A stretch of 64,000 nucleotides of DNA. Origin: CAWGXG01 sp963826505. Lineage in GTDB: Bacteria; Chloroflexota; Anaerolineae; Aggregatilineales; Aggregatilineaceae. The notes under the pieces are model-generated. The model saw only the letters and a list, made by a program, of their open reading frames with translations, did not search any database and had not been told where the DNA came from. Numbering within the stretch: the first letter of the stretch is position 1; each line of letters opens with the position of its first letter. The stretch lies in NCBI GenBank assembly GCA_963826505.1, contig CAWGXG010000010.1, positions 1-64,000 of the forward strand. Direction: 5' to 3'. Below, piece by piece: positions 27,405 to 36,126 of this stretch. The translations under genes were made by a program, and so were the position numbers.

Positions 27405-27833
27405 TCAACCCGGCTCAAAAGCCGACCGAACGCGCCGCCAGCGCAGCATCCAGGCCAGCAGCCCGATCAGTCCCGCCGTCAGCACAGCCTGGAACGCGAC
27501 GCGCTCCCGCCCAAAATCCGACGCGGCGAAACCGATCAACCATAACACGCCAAACACACCGTAGTTACTCACGATCAACAGAATCCAGCGACGCGCCCAG
27601 GGCCGCCGCCGCACCAGTCCCCACGCCAGCGCGGCAAACAGGACACCCCACGCCAGCGCCAACCCCGCGCGCAGCAGCGGCGGGTAGGACACGCCGAGCG
27701 CGCGCCAATGATCGGCGCGCCGCGCCTGATCGGCGGCCAACAGCAGGTTATACAAGCCGATCACGCCCATCACCAGGCTGATCGCCCACAGAGTCCAGGG
27801 ACGGCGGGAAGCACGCTGTGATATTTCAGACAT
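27405..27833 (-). CDS. Four-helix membrane protein of unknown function
   Basis: A 142-residue integral membrane protein with about four helices (15-35, 50-72, 80-100, 110-132) and Arg-rich cytosolic loops (RRRPWARRW). No family recognised. The ATG at 27833 lies only eight bases after a perfect TATAAT, and there is no ribosome binding sequence, so its mRNA may be leaderless. It is followed by the acyl-CoA carboxylase run 37 bases downstream. Confidence 0.65.
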   Translation of the reverse strand: MSEISQRASRRPWTLWAISLVMGVIGLYNLLLAADQARRADHWRALGVSYPPLLRAGLALAWGVLFAALAWGLVRRRPWARRWILLIVSNYGVFGVLWLIGFAASDFGRERVAFQAVLTAGLIGLLAWMLRWRRVRSAFEPG

Positions 27834-27841
27834 GTTTGAGC

Positions 27842-27847
27842 ATTATA
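27842..27847 (-). promoter_or_regulatory. -10 element directly before a start codon
   Basis: TATAAT on the minus strand, eight bases before the ATG at 27833. Transcription would then start within a base or two of the ATG. No good -35 was found. Confidence 0.5.
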
Positions 27848-27938
27848 GCCTAGCGGCGGCGGCGGGCCAACCCGCAGCGAAAATGGTGTGTGTGCTTGGG
27901 GGTGATTGGGTCAAATTTGAATCATGTGCGATTTACGG

Positions 27939-27993
27939 TTAGCCCCAGCCCCCTCCCCACGCGGGCGTGGATAGGGGAAACAGGGGCGGGCTA
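27939..27993. repeat. GC-rich palindromic intergenic repeat (copy R5)
   Basis: TTAGCCCCAGCCCCCTCCCC, then ACGCGGGCGTGGATAGGGGA, ending GGGGCGGGCTAA. It has the same TTAGCCC outer arm and CGCG centre as copy R3. Confidence 0.65.
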
Positions 27994-28144
27994 ATCGCGA
28001 CAACGCTGATTCACGGCGATCGTTCGGAAAATCCAATTTGATGCAATGGCCCGTCCCCGCAGATGTGGCCCAAACCCCAGTTTTGCAGCATAATTCACGG
28101 TGCGTTCAGGCGCGTGCCGCCCACCATCCAGGAGAGTTGTGTCC

Positions 28145-29425
28145 ATGTCCACGATCCTGCATCAAGCCGTCGAGCTGGCTCAAACTGGCCGGCGCGATGA
28201 AGCCCGCCAGCTTTTGCTTCAATTCATCCAAACCCAACCCAACAGCGAGGTGGCGTGGCTGTGGCTGGCGTCGGTCGCCGCGGATCAGTCGGAATATGAG
28301 CACGCGCTCAATGAAGTGCTGCGCATCAATCCCGCCAGCACTCGCGCCCAGCAGTTATTGGCGGAGTTCCACCAGCAGTACCGGACTCCGTTCCAGCCGC
28401 CTGCTCCGGCTGCCCCAGCCGCGTATACACCGGGGCCAGTGCCGAGCACACCGCCACCTGTCGCGCAGATGCCCGCGCAACCAGCGGTCCCCCCGGCCTA
28501 TCCGCCCGCCCAGCCGACTGCGCAACCGCCGGTCACGCCTTATTACGGTGCGCCTCCGTCCACGCCGCCCGGCTCGGGCTCGTACGGCGCACCGGTGAGC
28601 GGCGCGCGCTATGACAACGCGGTGGAGCGCAAAGCGACGCCCCCCGAAGTGCGTGTGATCCACGAGCGCAAGCGGAGCGGCTGTTTGGGATGCAGTTTTC
28701 CGGGGTGTTTCGGGTGTCTGGGCTGTGGCGGATGCGGGCAGGGCTGCCTGATCGCGCTGGTGGTGCTGATCGTGGTGCCGATCGCGGCCTGCCTGGGATT
28801 GAGCCTGCTGCCGGTCAGCCTTGGCCCGGTCGATATCCCCGCCAGCTATTTGCCGGGCAACATGGGCCGCAAAGAGATCGGCTTCCAGACCGACCAGTAT
28901 GACGTCAACTTGAAGGTGCCGCGCTCGTGGTATCTGGCCTCGGCCAATAACGATATGTGGCGCGTGTGGCGCGAAATGCTGGATTCGACCGTGCCGTTCG
29001 AAGACTTGTCGAAAACATGGGCGAGCTATGAAAACGCCGGTCACACGTATGCGATCATAGACGTCAACCCCGCCTTGCTGCAAAAGGGCGGCGACGTAAC
29101 GCAGCTTGAGGTGAATTTTGACGGGACATTCTCCGGCACCTTTACGTGCGCGGCAATCAAGGGAAATTTGCCAGCGGGTGCGGTGGTCGTCACTTATTCC
29201 AACGGGTTATGCGGCTACCGGCAGACCTCGGTCAGCACAGGGCCGGGCGTGACCGTGTTGAAAACACTCGATCCTCCTGCTCAGATTCACATGATCACGT
29301 TTGTGACGCCGGTTAACAGCAGCATGGCGGTGGGCTGGACGCTGACCATGCCCGAAAAGATTTACAATCACTATGCCGACGATATCGACACCTTGATTGG
29401 ATCGGTTCAGATAAAACAACTGTAA
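28145..29425 (+). CDS. TPR membrane protein with a cysteine-rich juxtamembrane segment
   Basis: A 426-residue protein. Residues 5-70 are TPR-like helices (HQAVELAQTGRRDEARQLLLQFIQTQPNSEVAWLWLA). A Pro/Ala-rich linker spans 82-150. Next comes a Cys/Gly segment, with Cys at 180, 183, 188, 191, 194, 197 and 201, directly before one membrane helix (202-222). The extracellular domain (225-426) is beta-rich and unrecognised. AGGAGAG sits before ATG 28145. The TPR end would be cytosolic if the helix runs inside-out. Function unknown; it may be a sensor or scaffold with the Cys cluster lipidated or metal-bound. Confidence 0.72.
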   Translation: MSTILHQAVELAQTGRRDEARQLLLQFIQTQPNSEVAWLWLASVAADQSEYEHALNEVLRINPASTRAQQLLAEFHQQYRTPFQPPAPAAPAAYTPGPVPSTPPPVAQMPAQPAVPPAYPPAQPTAQPPVTPYYGAPPSTPPGSGSYGAPVSGARYDNAVERKATPPEVRVIHERKRSGCLGCSFPGCFGCLGCGGCGQGCLIALVVLIVVPIAACLGLSLLPVSLGPVDIPASYLPGNMGRKEIGFQTDQYDVNLKVPRSWYLASANNDMWRVWREMLDSTVPFEDLSKTWASYENAGHTYAIIDVNPALLQKGGDVTQLEVNFDGTFSGTFTCAAIKGNLPAGAVVVTYSNGLCGYRQTSVSTGPGVTVLKTLDPPAQIHMITFVTPVNSSMAVGWTLTMPEKIYNHYADDIDTLIGSVQIKQL

Positions 29426-29446
29426 CGGTAGTGTGGGGGACGCGTG

Positions 29447-29452
29447 TATAAT
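29447..29452 (+). promoter_or_regulatory. -10 element of the ATP-type phosphofructokinase gene
   Basis: A perfect TATAAT, 77 bases before the ATG at 29529, in GTGTATAATTCTG. The -35 region is poor. Confidence 0.5.
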
Positions 29453-29528
29453 TCTGTGGGCTGCCGATCACCTGGGGCAGCCCATGCTTATGAACATTCT
29501 GCGCTCAGAGAACGAGGAGCTGTAACAC

Positions 29529-30504
29529 ATGGCAAGTATGCGACGTATCGCGGTGATGACCAGCGGCGGCGATGCCCCTGGGATGAATCCCGCTATTCGT
29601 GCGGTGGTTCGTACTGCCGCCGCGCACGGAGTGGAGGTGTTCGGCATCCGCCAGGCATATTCCGGCCTGCTGGCGGGTGATTTTGAGCGGCTGTCGGCGC
29701 GCGACGTGAGCGGCATCATCCAGCGCGGCGGGACGATCCTGCAAACCGCGCGCAACCTGGAATTCAAAACGCCGGTCGGGCAGAAGCGCGGGCTGCGCCG
29801 TCTGAACGAGCATGGCATCGACGGATTGGTCGTCATCGGTGGGGATGGCAGCCTGCGCGGCGCGCTGACGCTGCACAACCTGGGATTCCCGGTGGTGGGC
29901 GTGCCGGGCAGCATCGATAACGATATGTGGGGCACCAACATGAGCATCGGCGTCGATACGGCGCTGAACACCATCCTCGACGCGATCGACAAACTGCGCG
30001 ACACGGCCAGCAGCCACGAACGCTGTTTTTTGCTGGAAGTCATGGGGCGCAACTGCGGCTACCTGGCCACCATGGCGGGCATCACCGGGCGGCGCGGAAT
30101 TCATCATGATCCCCGAACACCCGACTACGCTCGAAGAGATCGGCAAGGCGCTTGAAGCGGCGTACATGAAGGGTAAAAGCCACGCGATGGGCATCATCGC
30201 CGAAGGGGCCACGCCCAAGATTCACGAGGTCGCCACCTATCTGGAAAGCCACGAAATCGGCTTCGAAGTGCGCGTGACGGTGCTGGGCCACGTGGTGCGC
30301 GGCGGCAGCCCCAGCCATTTCGATCGCCTGCTGGCGACCCGACTGGGCGTCAAAGCGGTGCAACTGCTGCTCGAAGGACAGTCGGGCATCATGGTCGGGC
30401 TGCACGGGCGCGAGATCGGCACCGTGACGATGGATGACGCCACCACCAAGCAGCGCGAAGTCTCCGAGGAATTCATCCAGATGGCGGATATTCTGTCGCG
30501 CTAG
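29529..30504 (+). CDS. pfkA: ATP-type 6-phosphofructokinase (one frameshift)
   Basis: Phosphorylates fructose 6-phosphate in glycolysis. About 325 residues. GGDAPGMNPAIRAVV (13-27), GGDGS (104-108), PGSIDND (126-132) and the MGRNCG sugar-binding motif are present. Gly at the GGDGS position and in PGSIDND indicates ATP as donor; PPi enzymes have Asp and Lys there. The frame breaks at GGG 30087-30089: removing one G gives GITGGAEFIMIPEHP, the usual continuation. GAGGAG precedes the ATG at spacing 11. A PPi-type paralogue lies 284 bases downstream, on the same strand. Confidence 0.93.
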
Positions 30505-30656
30505 ACCACGCCAGGATCTCCACGGACGCAGTGCAGCGTGCGCCGAGGGCCCACACGAGACAGTGGCCCCGGTCTGCTCGCGCTGCGTCTCTGGCGGCAA
30601 CCCGCCAGATTTGGGCAATTTTCATGATGAATGTCAACGGCAAAACGCGATGAGGT

Positions 30657-30665
30657 TGGTATAAT
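30657..30665 (+). promoter_or_regulatory. Extended -10 promoter of the PPi-type phosphofructokinase gene
   Basis: TGGTATAAT is a perfect extended -10 (TGnTATAAT), 124 bases before the ATG at 30789. It shows the second phosphofructokinase gene has its own promoter. Confidence 0.65.
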
Positions 30666-30788
30666 ACAGTCGGCGTGTGGCACATACGTCAGCTTGAACA
30701 CTGCGAAAATTACCTTACATCCAGGATTCGACCAGGGGTGCCAGACCGGTGGCGGTCGGCGCCGATTTTGTGAATTGGAGGAGAGAGT

Positions 30789-31964
30789 ATGTTACGCATT
30801 GGTGTATTGACGGGTGGCGGCGATGTTCCGGGCCTCAACCCGTGCATTAAGCAAATTGTTTACCGTGCCGAGGATGCCGGACACGAGATCGTCGGCATTC
30901 GGCGTGGATGGGGCGGCCTGCTCAATTACCAGGTGGGTGGTGATCCTGAAGAAAACGCCAAATGGGTGATCCCACTGGACAAACAGCGCGTACGTACCGT
31001 CGATCGTACGGGCGGCACCTTCCTGCACACGTCGCGTACCAACCCCGGCAAAGTACTGTCGAACAGCATTCCCGAACATCTCAAGGGCGTCGCGGCAGTC
31101 AAGCACCAGGACAAGCTCGATCGTGAAGTGCTCGATTACACCGAGTCCATCCTGGGCGTGCTCGATCACCTCAAGCTGGACGTACTGATCCCCATCGGCG
31201 GCGATGACACGCTGAGCTATGGCGAACGGTTGCACCGCGAAGGCATGAAGGTCGTGGCCATCCCCAAGACGATGGATAACGACGTGTACGGCACGGATTA
31301 CTGCATTGGATTCTCGACCGCCGTTACCCGCTCGGTCGAGTTCATCCACAATCTACGCACCAGCGCGGGCTCGCACGAGCGCATCGCGGTGGTTGAGTTA
31401 TTCGGGCGCAACTCCGGCGAGACGTCGCTGATCGCGGCCTATCTGGCCGGGGTCGATCGCGCGCTGATCTCCGAAGTGCCGTTCGACGTCCACCGTCTGG
31501 CCGAACTGGTGCTGGAAGACAAGAAGACCAACCCCAGTGGCTACGCTATGATCACCTGCTCGGAAGGCGCGCGTCTGGTCGAAGGCGAGATCATCCAGAC
31601 CGGCGAAGCCGACGCCTACGGGCACCAGAAGCTGGGCGGCATCGGCTCGATCGTGGGCGAGATGCTCAAGAATATCACCGGCCAAAACATCATCTACCAG
31701 CAGGTCGCGTACCTGATGCGCTCCGGCGCGCCGGACTCGCTGGACTTGATGGTCGCGGCGAACTACGCGCAGATGGCGATGAGCCTGGTCGAACAGGGTC
31801 GCTTCGGGCGTATGGTGGCGTTGCAGCGCGGCCTGTACACCGACATCAACCTGAGCACGATCAGCCAGGGCGTCAAGCGCGTGAACGTGGCCGAGTTGTA
31901 CGACGTGGAGCTGTACCGGCCGAAGGTGCGTCACGTCTTCGGCATGCCGATGTTCTTGATGTAA
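30789..31964 (+). CDS. pfp: PPi-type (diphosphate) phosphofructokinase
   Basis: A 391-residue member of the phosphofructokinase family. GGDVPGLN (10-17), GGDDT (137-141), PKTMDND (159-165) and FGRNSGETS are present. Asp in GGDDT and Lys in PKTMDND are the residues that exclude ATP and favour pyrophosphate. That makes the reaction reversible and lets it serve both glycolysis and gluconeogenesis. GGAGGAGAG precedes the ATG. The protein is longer than its ATP-type neighbour and shares only the family core. A strong terminator follows at 31998-32026. Donor use is inferred from these residues. Confidence 0.92.
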   Translation: MLRIGVLTGGGDVPGLNPCIKQIVYRAEDAGHEIVGIRRGWGGLLNYQVGGDPEENAKWVIPLDKQRVRTVDRTGGTFLHTSRTNPGKVLSNSIPEHLKGVAAVKHQDKLDREVLDYTESILGVLDHLKLDVLIPIGGDDTLSYGERLHREGMKVVAIPKTMDNDVYGTDYCIGFSTAVTRSVEFIHNLRTSAGSHERIAVVELFGRNSGETSLIAAYLAGVDRALISEVPFDVHRLAELVLEDKKTNPSGYAMITCSEGARLVEGEIIQTGEADAYGHQKLGGIGSIVGEMLKNITGQNIIYQQVAYLMRSGAPDSLDLMVAANYAQMAMSLVEQGRFGRMVALQRGLYTDINLSTISQGVKRVNVAELYDVELYRPKVRHVFGMPMFLM

Positions 31965-31997
31965 GCCGAACATCCGCGGAGTTTCGATCGACCAGAG

Positions 31998-32026
31998 AAG
32001 GGACGGCGCGCGCCGCCCCTTTTTTT
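31998..32026 (+). terminator. Rho-independent terminator after pfp
   Basis: AAGGGACGGCG pairs with CGCCGCCCCTT around a tight GC loop (one A-C mismatch) and runs directly into seven Ts. Confidence 0.9.
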
Positions 32027-32059
32027 GTGTCGGACGTGGCTGTCCGCTCGCGCCGATCA

Positions 32060-32068
32060 TGATACAAT
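32060..32068 (+). promoter_or_regulatory. Extended -10 promoter of the AIM24 gene
   Basis: TGATACAAT matches the extended -10 with one mismatch, 45 bases before the ATG at 32113. Confidence 0.5.
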
Positions 32069-32112
32069 GAACGTGCGCAAAGTCACCCGGTTTTGGCATA
32101 GGAGAGGGCACA

Positions 32113-32793
32113 ATGGAATATAAAATTCACGGTACGGTGATGCAAGCGCTCGAAGTCACCTTAGAACAGGGCGAATCGATCTACACGGAATCCGGCGGCA
32201 TGGCCTGGATGACCGACGGGATCGATATGAAGACCAACAGTAAGGGCGGCATTGGGAAAGCGTTGGGGCGTGTGCTGTCGGGTGAGAGCTTCTTCATGAC
32301 GACGTACACCTGCCATGCGCCGAAGGGCATGATCACCTTTACGCCCGAAAGCCCTGGCAAAGTGATTCCACTCAATTTGCAGGTGGGCTACAGCATGATC
32401 TGCCAAAAAGACGCCTTCATGTGCGCGCAGGAATCGGTCGAGCTGGCGATGCATTTTCGCAAACGCCTGGGCACGGGTCTGTTCGGCGGTGAAGGCTTCA
32501 TCCTGCAAAAACTGACCGGTCCCGGCCTGGCCTGGGTCGAAATCGCGGGCGAAGTGCAGATGGTGGATTTGGGTCCGGGCGAAAAGCTCAAGATCGATCC
32601 GGGCCATATCGCCATGTACGAGCCAAGCTGTGATTATGATGTAGAGATGATCAAGGGTGTGATGAACTGGATCGGCGGGGGTGAGGGTTTGTTCCTGGCG
32701 ACGATCACCGGGCCGGGCAAAGTCTGGCTCCAAACACTGCCGCTCAGCAATCTGGCGGGCAGCCTCAAGCGATATCTCCCCTCCTCTGGCTGA
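32113..32793 (+). CDS. AIM24 family protein (TIGR00266 type)
   Basis: A 226-residue beta-rich protein of the AIM24/TIGR00266 family, whose bacterial role is not established. Typical blocks: MEYKIHGTVMQALEVTLEQGESIYTESGGMAWM at the start, the Gly-rich GIGKALGRVLSGESFFMTTY, and the late GGEGLFLATITGPGKVWLQTLPLSNLA. No signal peptide. AGGAGAG precedes the ATG. It has its own extended -10 promoter and a strong hairpin terminator after it, so it is monocistronic. Confidence 0.92.
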   Translation: MEYKIHGTVMQALEVTLEQGESIYTESGGMAWMTDGIDMKTNSKGGIGKALGRVLSGESFFMTTYTCHAPKGMITFTPESPGKVIPLNLQVGYSMICQKDAFMCAQESVELAMHFRKRLGTGLFGGEGFILQKLTGPGLAWVEIAGEVQMVDLGPGEKLKIDPGHIAMYEPSCDYDVEMIKGVMNWIGGGEGLFLATITGPGKVWLQTLPLSNLAGSLKRYLPSSG

Positions 32794-32824
32794 TCGCGAT
32801 CAGTCACGCATTACACGAACACGA

Positions 32825-32859
32825 AACAGCCCGGGTCGGAGGTTCCGATCCGGGCTGTT
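32825..32859. terminator. Bidirectional hairpin between convergent genes
   Basis: AACAGCCCGGGTCGG pairs with CCGATCCGGGCTGTT, 15 base pairs around a five-base loop. There is no long T tract, but the hairpin lies exactly between the two convergent stops. Confidence 0.75.
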
Positions 32860-32869
32860 GGTTGCGTCC

Positions 32870-33271
32870 TTAATCCGGGGAAACCGGTGCACGGGCGGGG
32901 CAGTCGTGCTGGCGGATGTACAGCGGACCAAGCTGGCCCTCCCACCACGCCTGATAGACATCGTTGCTGATATCGAAAATGAAGCTCGATCGCTGGCGGC
33001 AGCCCCGACAGATGCACACCAGCTCGCTCAGTCCCTGCCAGCTCCGGTTGAGCTGCGCGACGACGATCAGCCGCCCGCCGCAGTGAGGGCACGTTGTGGT
33101 CTGGGCGAACTCGCGCTGGCAGGCGATGTCTTCAGCGATGATGTAACCTTCAGCCGTGCGCCAGTACAGATACTCGTCCCGGTCCGGGTTGACTTCCGGC
33201 GAAAGCTCCGGCTCGGCCTGAACAGAATCATCGCTGGTTGGGTGGTTGGAACGCCGCAGCTTGCGCAGCAT
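32870..33271 (-). CDS. Zinc-ribbon protein of unknown function
   Basis: A 133-residue soluble protein. A zinc-ribbon is likely from TTCPHCGGRLIVV (CPHCG) and a second pair, CICRGCRQR, about 30 residues later. The N-terminal 30 residues are charged and probably disordered. The rest (WRTAEGYIIAEDIACQREFAQ, DVYQAWWEGQLGPLYIR) gives no family match. It may bind nucleic acid or protein; no neighbour tells which. Confidence 0.65.
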   Translation of the reverse strand: MLRKLRRSNHPTSDDSVQAEPELSPEVNPDRDEYLYWRTAEGYIIAEDIACQREFAQTTTCPHCGGRLIVVAQLNRSWQGLSELVCICRGCRQRSSFIFDISNDVYQAWWEGQLGPLYIRQHDCPARAPVSPD

Positions 33272-33316
33272 AGTCTGTAACTCCCCCCGTCAATCACGCG
33301 CCTCACGCGCGTGCGT

Positions 33317-33853
33317 TCACTTCCCGGTGTCGTCCGTGTCGGGCTGGTCAGCGGCGTCTTCGAACCCTTCGCCCGGCTCCGACACGTCGACTACTTTGGC
33401 GTTGAGCGCCTGCACCAGATCGGCCACCTTAACTTCAAGATTCACGCCGCGCTGCCCGGCATTGACCAGGATTGTCTCGTGCGCTTCGGCGGCCTGATCC
33501 ACATAGACGCCCCAGCGCTTATGAGTCAGCGCCAGCGCACCGATCCCGCCGGTCTTCAACCCGGTGACAGTTTCCGCACCACGCTTGGTGGTCATGCTGG
33601 CTTTCTTCTGCCCGATGGAACGCGCGAAGCGTTTGAGATCGAGCGTGCGGTCAGAGGCGATCATGACCAGGGCGTGCTCGTTGGCTTTGAGCTGGACGAC
33701 CAACGTCTTATACACCTGTTCCGGCGAAAGCCCCATCGCCTGGGCAGCCCCGACGCCGTTGGTGATCGTGTCGTCATAGGTGTGCACGGTGTACGCGACA
33801 TCGTGCGATTCGAGAAAGCGCATCGAGTTCAGCTTATGAATTTCTGCGGTCAT
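33317..33853 (-). CDS. ybaK: Cys-tRNA(Pro)/aminoacyl-tRNA deacylase, YbaK/EbsC family
   Basis: Hydrolyses mischarged Cys-tRNA(Pro), a trans-editing step of translation. The 178-residue protein has the family's start (NSMRFLESHDVAYTVHTYD), the Lys-containing strand EQVYKTLVVQLKANEHALVMIASDRTLDLKRFAR, and the Gly-rich loop GLKTGGIGALALTHK. The last ~25 residues (EPGEGFEDAADQPDTDDTGK) are an acidic tail beyond the domain. It is encoded alone, 22 bases from a small repeat protein on the same strand. Confidence 0.9.
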   Translation of the reverse strand: MTAEIHKLNSMRFLESHDVAYTVHTYDDTITNGVGAAQAMGLSPEQVYKTLVVQLKANEHALVMIASDRTLDLKRFARSIGQKKASMTTKRGAETVTGLKTGGIGALALTHKRWGVYVDQAAEAHETILVNAGQRGVNLEVKVADLVQALNAKVVDVSEPGEGFEDAADQPDTDDTGK

Positions 33854-33874
33854 ACTTATCCGCTCCTGTGTGCG

Positions 33875-34096
33875 TTACCGGTCTTCTCTCACCGGCTGGC
33901 CCAAATAGCCAATGACGTTGCCGCGTAGATCGAGCAAGGCGTCGCCGTCGATCACCCAGCGCCGCTTGCCGTCTGTGTCCACTACGGTGCGCCCGACCAA
34001 TTCCCCGATCCGTTCGCCGTCAAGGTTATAGAGGCGGGTGCCTTCGACAAAGCAGAACAGTTCGCCATCCCGGTCGTGAATTCCGCGAGTTGGCAT
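33875..34096 (-). CDS. Small repeat protein (two DGxxIG-type beta repeats)
   Basis: A 73-residue protein made of short repeats: LYNLDGERIGEL, VVDTDGKRRWVI and LLDLRGNVIGYL share a strand-(D/R)G-turn-strand pattern. This suggests a small beta-sheet domain, which I cannot name. ATG 34096 is preferred over GTG 34105 because GGGAG then lies nine bases upstream. It is the first of a possible two-gene unit with ybaK. Confidence 0.6.
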   Translation of the reverse strand: MPTRGIHDRDGELFCFVEGTRLYNLDGERIGELVGRTVVDTDGKRRWVIDGDALLDLRGNVIGYLGQPVREDR

Positions 34097-34421
34097 AAGA
34101 ATCACTCCCTTCTGGTCTTGGATGGTGCGGTCTTAGGTTGGTAAAGACTGTACCCGGACAATGGGCGACACGGCCCGTTCACTGGACTCCTATAGCTCTA
34201 TTATAGAGACTTCTGGTCGATTTTGGACTGTGGCTTTGTTCCTATACCGTATGAATTGGCGGGGAGCGACCAGGCTTGCCCCACACCGCGCGGCCGTGGA
34301 GAGGGGATCTCCACGGCGGCTTATGCCCCTCTCTCCACCGGCGGAGCGCAGTGGGGAGGGGTCAGGGGATGGGGCAAACCGGGCATGTCGCCGCTATGCT
34401 TGATGCCTATGGGACCGGGAT
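34097..34421. other. Long intergenic region with a large repeat copy
   Basis: Apart from repeat copy R6 (34268-34384), nothing coding is visible; a 161-residue open frame here consists of repeat sequence and of the antisense of the adjacent gene. TATAGCTCTATTATAGAG (34191-34208) is an AT-rich inverted repeat that could carry promoters in either direction; on the minus strand its ATTATA reads TATAAT, about 110 bases before the ATG at 34096. Confidence 0.5.
34268..34384. repeat. GC-rich palindromic repeat, long compound copy (R6)
   Basis: Two palindromes in series: CCGTGGAGAGGGGATCTCCA with CGG, then CCCCTCTCTCCACCGGCGGA with GTGGGGAGGGG. The whole is bounded by CTTGCCCCAC and GTGGGGCAAAC-like ends (GGATGGGGCAAACC), which pair with each other. 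Confidence 0.65.
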
Positions 34422-36029
34422 CTACGGCCCGAACACAACCTGAGTCAGCGAATCCGCGGCGAGATCGAGCACGTAGGCGGACCCGTCCACCATCTCGATC
34501 AGCGCGGCGTCGGCTCCCTCAAAGGGGCGTACCTGCCGGGGCGCGACGCCGGTCACGGCCAGATCGCTGGACAGGCGCGTCCAGTCGCCAGTACGCGCAT
34601 TCTGCACGACGAAATTGCCACGAATCGTCACCCACAAGAAGGCGGTCCCACCCCGGATCAGCCGCACGGCTAACCGGTTGGGCGCGGGCGCGAGGTCCGG
34701 CACGCTGACCGGGGTCGTGAAGGCGCGATCGTTCAGGTTGAACAACATAACCTCGTCCGCGCCCGCGTTGCCTACCATAACGCGCGTCCCGCTGGCATCC
34801 CAGGGGTAATCCAGCCCTTGCCGCGTGCCGGACATATACACCGCGCCGCCGGGCAGCCACACTTCCTGGCGATTCTGCCCGTCATAGTGGATCGTGTAGA
34901 GGTGGGCGCGCTGCTGGCCGTCGCTGTCGTAGACCCAGCGGAAAAAGCTCAACGTCCCGCCGCCGCCCCAGCCCACGTGCCGCCCTTCGCCGGGCACGTA
35001 CAGCGCGCCCGTGCGGCGATCCAGCACGTAGAGATGGAAGCGATAGCAGGTCGTGGTGCCGCATTGATCGCGGTAGGCGGCGACGATCGCGACCTGCCCT
35101 TCATCCGGCGACCAGACCACCTCGTCCAGCGATACGGACCACGCGTCCGGCTCGCCCGGCAAATACCAATCCTCCGACGCGGGCACCGAACCGTGCTGCG
35201 GAAACGGGAACTGGTCCAGCTCCTGGCCGTCCGCCAGCAGCACGCTCACCACGCTGATCCCGACGCGGTCCGGCACGACGGTATCACAGCGCGGCACCAG
35301 CAGGTGATAATGCCGCACCAGCAGCAGTTGATCGCCGCCCGGCGCGGGGTAGAGATCGTATTCCAGTGGCGGCAGCGGCAATTGGAGCGCCTGTTCCAGC
35401 GTCAGACCATCGAAGGGCGTGCCCGCCAACCGCTCCGGGCATTGGGCGCGCACCGAGTCGAGGGCCTGGCTCAGATAATCGATCTCAACCTGCTGCCACA
35501 TCTGCTGCGGTGTCGTTTGGACGGGCGCTACCGCCAGCGTCCCGCGCAACTCGGCGCGTCCGTCGGGAGTCACGAAATAGTGCGCGATCTGCGCCCCATC
35601 CTCGGACCGGCGGAAGACGTGCAGCCCGACGGTATACGGCTCGACGAAATAGGTCGCGCTGTCGCCTTCGGCGGCCCAGCCGGTGCGCCCATCGGGCAGA
35701 CGGAACTGCCACCAGCGGTACCCAAAATTGCACGACGATCCGTCGATCACGGTGGCGACTGTCCCGAACGCCAGAAGCGCCACCTCGGCGGCTCCGGCGG
35801 CTCCGGTCGCGGGGCGATCCTTCAGGCTCAGCCCATAGCCCGAAATTACGCGACCCGCGCCGCCGGTCGTCAGACGCGGCGCGACCAGCCCATCACAAGG
35901 ACTCTGGGCGGCAGCCGGTGCGATCGCGCCCGGCCTGGGCAGCGCCAGCGCGATCAGCGGAATCAGTGCCAGCAGGGCCATAACACGCGGCAGGGGTTGA
36001 AGCAACAAACGGGATACACGGCGACTCAT
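34422..36029 (-). CDS. Secreted SH3-like / beta-propeller protein
   Basis: A 535-residue exported protein. A signal peptide covers about 1-42 (LLLQPLPRVMALLALIPLIALALP, ending near AAAQS). It is followed by an SH3b-like domain (about 45-125: RVISGYGLSLKDRPATG, then WWQFRLPDGRTGWAAEGD), and from about 210 a TolB-like propeller with repeated DEVVWSPDEGQVAIVA and LDRRTGALYVPG units. ATG 36029 has GGAGGGA upstream; the longer open frame before it is antisense sequence. Surface binding or sensing is likely. A similar propeller protein is encoded at 39136. Confidence 0.78.
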   Translation of the reverse strand: MSRRVSRLLLQPLPRVMALLALIPLIALALPRPGAIAPAAAQSPCDGLVAPRLTTGGAGRVISGYGLSLKDRPATGAAGAAEVALLAFGTVATVIDGSSCNFGYRWWQFRLPDGRTGWAAEGDSATYFVEPYTVGLHVFRRSEDGAQIAHYFVTPDGRAELRGTLAVAPVQTTPQQMWQQVEIDYLSQALDSVRAQCPERLAGTPFDGLTLEQALQLPLPPLEYDLYPAPGGDQLLLVRHYHLLVPRCDTVVPDRVGISVVSVLLADGQELDQFPFPQHGSVPASEDWYLPGEPDAWSVSLDEVVWSPDEGQVAIVAAYRDQCGTTTCYRFHLYVLDRRTGALYVPGEGRHVGWGGGGTLSFFRWVYDSDGQQRAHLYTIHYDGQNRQEVWLPGGAVYMSGTRQGLDYPWDASGTRVMVGNAGADEVMLFNLNDRAFTTPVSVPDLAPAPNRLAVRLIRGGTAFLWVTIRGNFVVQNARTGDWTRLSSDLAVTGVAPRQVRPFEGADAALIEMVDGSAYVLDLAADSLTQVVFGP

Positions 36030-36126
36030 ACGCAAATCCCTCCTTCCGATCAGCCCGCCGATCTTACCACGCGCCGCCCCGTTTGGGGGACGATCTGCCG
36101 CGCGCCTACCGCACGCACGCCCGCCG

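Larger units (their letters stand above)
27834..28144. other. Intergenic region between divergent genes
   Basis: Holds the leaderless-type TATAAT at 27842-27847 and repeat copy R5 at 27939-27993. The remaining ~200 bases carry no ORF or structure I could support; the promoter of the TPR gene should lie in 28000-28130 but was not identified. Confidence 0.5.
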
